Source: Acidobacteriota bacterium (GTDB lineage Bacteria; Acidobacteriota; Thermoanaerobaculia; UBA5066). From it: a stretch of 64,000 nucleotides of DNA. This document shows positions 60,621 through 64,000 of this stretch, piece by piece. The notes under the pieces were generated by a model. It was given only the letters and a program-made list of their open reading frames with translations, was not told where the DNA came from and did not search any database. Positions within the stretch are counted from its first letter, which is position 1. The number at the start of each line of letters is the position of its first letter. The stretch lies in the NCBI GenBank assembly GCA_016716715.1, contig JADJVE010000019.1:248001-312000 (forward strand). Direction: 5' to 3'. The translations under genes and the position numbers were made by a program.

Positions 60621-63203
60621 CGCTCGCCGCCGGAACGAAGCTCGGTGCGTACGAAGTCCTCGCCAAGATCGGCGCGGGCGGGATGGGGGAGGTCTATCGG
60701 GCGAAGGACACGCGCGTCGACAGGCAGGTGGCGCTGAAGGTCCTGCCGGAAGAGTTCTTCGAGAATGAAGAGCGCAGGGCGCGCTTCGAGCGCGAGGAGC
60801 AGGCTCCTCGCGAGCCTCAACCACCCGGGCATCGCCGTCCTCTACTCATTCGAAGAGGTCTCGGCCGCCACTCCTCGTCCAGGAGCTTCTCGAAGGCGAG
60901 ACGCTCGCGGGGCGCTCGCGGCGGGGAAACTCTCGCAGCGAAAGTCTCTCGACTACGCGCTGCAGATCGCGCACGGTCTCGCCGCCGCGCACGAGAAGGG
61001 GATCGTCCACCGGGACCTCAAGCCCGAGAACCTGTTCGTCACGAAGGACGGCCGGATCAAGATCCTGGACTTCGGCCTGGCCAAGCTCAACCAACCGGAA
61101 GACGGCCACAAGGCGACGGACCTGCCGACGGCATCGGCGGGAACGGAGCCCGGCGTGGTGATGGGGACGCTCGGGTACATGTCGCCCGAGCAGGTCAAGG
61201 GCAAGCCGGCGGACGCGCGGAGCGACATCTTCTCGTTCGGGGCGATCCTCTACGAGATGCTCTCGGGGCAGCGGGCGTTTCACCGCGACTCGGCGGCCGA
61301 GACGATGTCGGCGATCCTGCGCGAGGACCCGCCGGATCTTTCCGTCACGAACCAGAACATCCCGCCCGGCCTCGAGCGGATCGTCCGCCACTGCATCGAG
61401 AAGAATCCCGAGCAGCGGTTCCACTCCGCGCACGACGTCGCGTTCGCCCTCGAGACGCTCTCGACGGAGTCGGGCGCGAGCCCCGTCGCCCTTTCGTCCC
61501 GGCGCCCGGCGCGACGCTTCGGAGCGGCGTCGCTCGCGGCGCTCGTCGTGGCGGCTCTCGCGGTGGGCCTTTTCGCCGGCCGCGCGATCTGGAGGAAGGG
61601 TCCCGCCGCCCCGCCCGCCTTCAAGCGGCTGACGTTCGGCCGCGGACCCATCGCGTCCGCGAGGTTCGCTCCCGACGGCCAGGTCATCGTCTACGCGGCG
61701 TCCTGGGACGGCGCCCAGAAGCCGCAGCTCTACACCGTGAGGCCCGAGAGCCCCGAGTCGCTGCGCCTCGCCCTCCCCACGGGGCGCGTCGACTCGATCT
61801 CGAGCAAGGGCGACATGCTCCTCCTGAACCTGCTCAAGTTCGGGGCGGGTTACGCGCGGATCGGCACCCTTTCGCAGACTCCCTTGTCGGGCAGCGCGGC
61901 CCGGGAGCTCCTCGAGGACGTGGGCGACGCCGACTGGGCGCCGGAAGGCGGATCTTTCGCGGTCGTGCGCGCACCGGAATGGCGCTACCGGCTGGAGTAC
62001 CCGGCGGGAAAGGTCCTCTACGAGACGACGGGCTGGATCAGCTTCCCGCGGATCTCCCCGAAGGGAGACGCCGTCGCGTTCCTCGACCACCCCCTCTTCG
62101 GGGATGACCGCGGCTCCGTCGCGATCGTGGATCGCTCGGGCAACAAGAAAACCCTTTCGACCGGATGGGAAAGCATGCAGGGCGTTGCGTGGTCGCCCTC
62201 CGGCGAGGAGATCTGGTTCACGGCGGCGCGGGCCGGCAACTCCCGCGCTCTCTACGCCGTCACCCCGTCGGGACGCCAGCGCCCGATCGCGACGACCCCT
62301 TCCGGGATGACGCTTCAGAGCATCTCGCGCGACGGGCGCGTGCTCTTCGTCGAGAGCAACGCGCGCCTCGGGTTCCTGGGGCTCCTGCCGGGCGAGACGA
62401 AGGAACGGGACCTCTCGGGCCCGGAATGGTCGTTCTCGCCGATCCTGTCCGCGGACGAGAAGTCGGTCGTCTTCTCGGAGCAGGGAGAAGCGGGAGGCGC
62501 GGGCTACTCCGTGTACCTGCGCAGGGTGGACGGGTCGGCCGCCGTGCGACTGGGCGAAGGCGTGCCGCTCGCGATGTCACCCGACGGGAAATGGGTGCTC
62601 ACGGCGCTCATCCAGTCCGCGCCTTCGCAGATCGTTCTCCTTCCGACCGGAGCCGGGGACCCGAGGCCGTTTCCGAAGGACCAGATCGAGCACGCGAACG
62701 GCTTCTTCGGGGCGTTCCTTCCGGACGGAAAGCAGATCGTCTTCAACGGAAACGAGCCCGGCCGCCGGCCGCGCGTCTTCGTCCAGGATCTCGCCGGAGG
62801 CACGGCGAAGCCCGTCACTGTCGAAGGCGTCGAGGGAGTGCTCCTTTCGCGGGACGGCAGGACGCTCGTGACCCACGCGCCGGACGGAAGCTTCGCCCTC
62901 ACGGGCCTCGAGGGCGGCGCCTCCCGCCCGATTCCGGGAGTCAAGACCGGCGACGTCCCGCTGCGCCTCACCGCCGACGGCCGGCACATCTTCCTGCGGG
63001 ACGAGTCGAAGGACTTCCCCGCGCGCGTCTTCCGGCTGGATCTCGCCACGGGCCGGCGGGAGACGTGGAAGGAGCTCACGCCTGGCGACCCGGCCGGCAT
63101 CACCCTGCTGCAGCCCGCGACCCTCTCCGACGACGGCAAGACCATCCTCTTCATCTACTCGCGGGTTCTCTCCGACCTTTATCTGGCGGAGGGGCTGAAA
63201 TGA
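60617..63203 (+). pseudogene. Receptor-like Ser/Thr kinase K9, frameshifted (sensor type B)
   Basis: ATG 60617 overlaps K8. Residues 1-60 are normal (G-A-G-G-M-G-E-V-Y, Lys41), then the frame is lost: one extra base near 60796-60803 and apparent single-base losses near 60862, 60870 and 60912. Homology resumes in another frame with L-S-Q-R-K-S-L-D-Y-A and runs intact to 63203 (H-R-D-L-K-P-E-N, D-F-G, Y-M-S-P-E-Q). Four indels in about 120 bp, and none in the next 2.3 kb, suggest consensus errors or a local event at the motif pair rather than slow decay. The sensor matches K3 and ends L-Y-L-A-E-G-L-K. Confidence 0.75.
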
Positions 63204-64000
63204 TCGCTCCCGGCACGAAGCTCGGCCCGTACGAGATCCTCGGCCAGATCGGCGCCGGGGGGATGGGAGAGGTCTACAAGGCGAAGGACACTCGCGTCGA
63301 CCGGACGGTCGCCGTGAAGGTCCTGCCGGAAGAATTCTTTGAAGGTGAAGAGAGGAGGCAGCGGTTCGAGCGCGAGGCGAAGCTCCTCGCGAGCCTGAAT
63401 CACCCCGGCATCGCCACCCTCTACTCATTCGAAGAGATCGGGGGGAGGCATCTTCTCGTCATGGAGCTCGTCGACGGGGAGACGCTGCGCGAAAGGATCA
63501 CGGCGGGCGCGCTGCCCGTACGGAAGGCCGTTGAGCTCGGTGTGCAGATCGTGCGCGGCCTCGCGGCCGCGCACGAGAGCGGCATCGTCCACCGGGACCT
63601 CAAGCCGGAAAACGTCGTCCTCACGAAGGACGGGCGCGCGAAGATCCTCGACTTCGGCCTCGCAAAGCAGCGCGCCGTCGCAGCCGGAGAGGACACGAAA
63701 TCGCCGACGATGGCGAAGGCGACGGACGCAGGGACCCTCCTCGGGACCGTCGGCTACATGGCGCCCGAGCAGGTGCGCGGGCTGCCGGCCGACGCCCGCT
63801 CCGACATCTTCGCTTTCGGGTGCGTTCTCTTCGAGATGCTGACGGGCAAACGCGCGTTCAAGGGCGACTCGGCGATCGAAACGATGAACGCGATCCTGAA
63901 GGAGGAGCCGGCTGAGCCGGACCTCTCGGGCGCGAAGATCCCGCCCGAGCTCGACCGCCTCGTACGGCACTGCCTGGAGAAGAATCCGGCCGAGCGCTTC
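63200..64000 (+). CDS. Ser/Thr kinase K10, cut by the window edge
   Basis: 267 codons visible from ATG 63200, which overlaps K9 by 4 bp. Lys40, catalytic Asp133 (H-R-D-L-K-P-E-N) and D-F-G Asp151 are intact, with G-T-V-G-Y-M-A-P-E-Q-V after them; clade B. The window ends within the C-lobe (E-K-N-P-A-E-R-F). A membrane helix and propeller are expected beyond. Dispersed motif pair at 63328-63360 and 63424-63441; the serine run is absent. Confidence 0.9.
   Translation, partial: MIAPGTKLGPYEILGQIGAGGMGEVYKAKDTRVDRTVAVKVLPEEFFEGEERRQRFEREAKLLASLNHPGIATLYSFEEIGGRHLLVMELVDGETLRERITAGALPVRKAVELGVQIVRGLAAAHESGIVHRDLKPENVVLTKDGRAKILDFGLAKQRAVAAGEDTKSPTMAKATDAGTLLGTVGYMAPEQVRGLPADARSDIFAFGCVLFEMLTGKRAFKGDSAIETMNAILKEEPAEPDLSGAKIPPELDRLVRHCLEKNPAERF

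Noticed and set aside
58146..60824. Minus-strand open frame of about 890 codons opposite K8
   Set aside because: No start context, no domain, composition typical of antisense frames in GC-rich DNA; K8 on the plus strand is a full receptor kinase.

Overview
The DNA is very GC-rich, densely packed and bacterial. Genes commonly overlap by 4 bp (ATGA/GTGA), GTG starts are frequent, and convergent neighbours often abut. Serine/threonine kinases carrying a C-terminal TolB/PD40-type propeller, carboxypeptidase-regulatory repeat proteins, a TPR mannosyltransferase-like protein and PEGA lipoproteins together suggest an Acidobacteriota-like genome, perhaps Thermoanaerobaculia. This is an inference from gene content; no marker gene was compared.

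Layout: 1-3.4 kb holds a truncated surface/secreted repeat protein, a small exported protein, a decayed tandem copy of it, and tRNA-Arg(CCU). 3.4-11.3 kb holds envelope and glycosylation functions, an esterase, a PilZ protein, and an ECF sigma / anti-sigma / periplasmic sensor operon. 11.3-15.7 kb (minus strand) is a BMP-type nucleoside ABC importer whose ATPase gene is frameshifted. 15.8-22.8 kb is mixed: an HD-like protein, a cell-surface protein, an SDR, an acyl-CoA synthetase, carbamate kinase and two PEGA lipoproteins. 22.9-29.9 kb is a fatty-acid beta-oxidation operon led by a TetR regulator, with a perfect FadR-type operator at its start. 29.9-34.6 kb holds a crystallin-like protein, ThiD, a peroxiredoxin fused to a histone-H1-like tail, an A-type Fe-S protein, a TPR membrane protein and phosphopentomutase.

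34.65-64 kb is an array of ten receptor-like Ser/Thr kinases (here K1-K10; K9 frameshifted, K10 cut by the window edge), all on the plus strand. Each has an N-terminal kinase, one transmembrane helix and a large C-terminal propeller. Between them sit a dienelactone hydrolase, a DUF885 protein, a Tat-exported aminotransferase and a globin. K4 to K10 plus the globin look like one translationally coupled transcription unit. Kinase and sensor halves fall into clades that do not always match, which suggests domain swapping.

The most unusual signal is a short AT-rich motif (core ATTTCTTNGAAGGTGAAGAG) found inside at least seven unrelated genes and nine of the ten kinases, in different reading frames and on both genome strands. 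It usually occurs as a pair: the purine-rich arm comes first in the sense of the host gene, and a complementary arm follows 40-150 bp later. In some pairs the arms share extra complementary bases, which points to coding-region hairpins or a DNA-level element rather than a protein motif.
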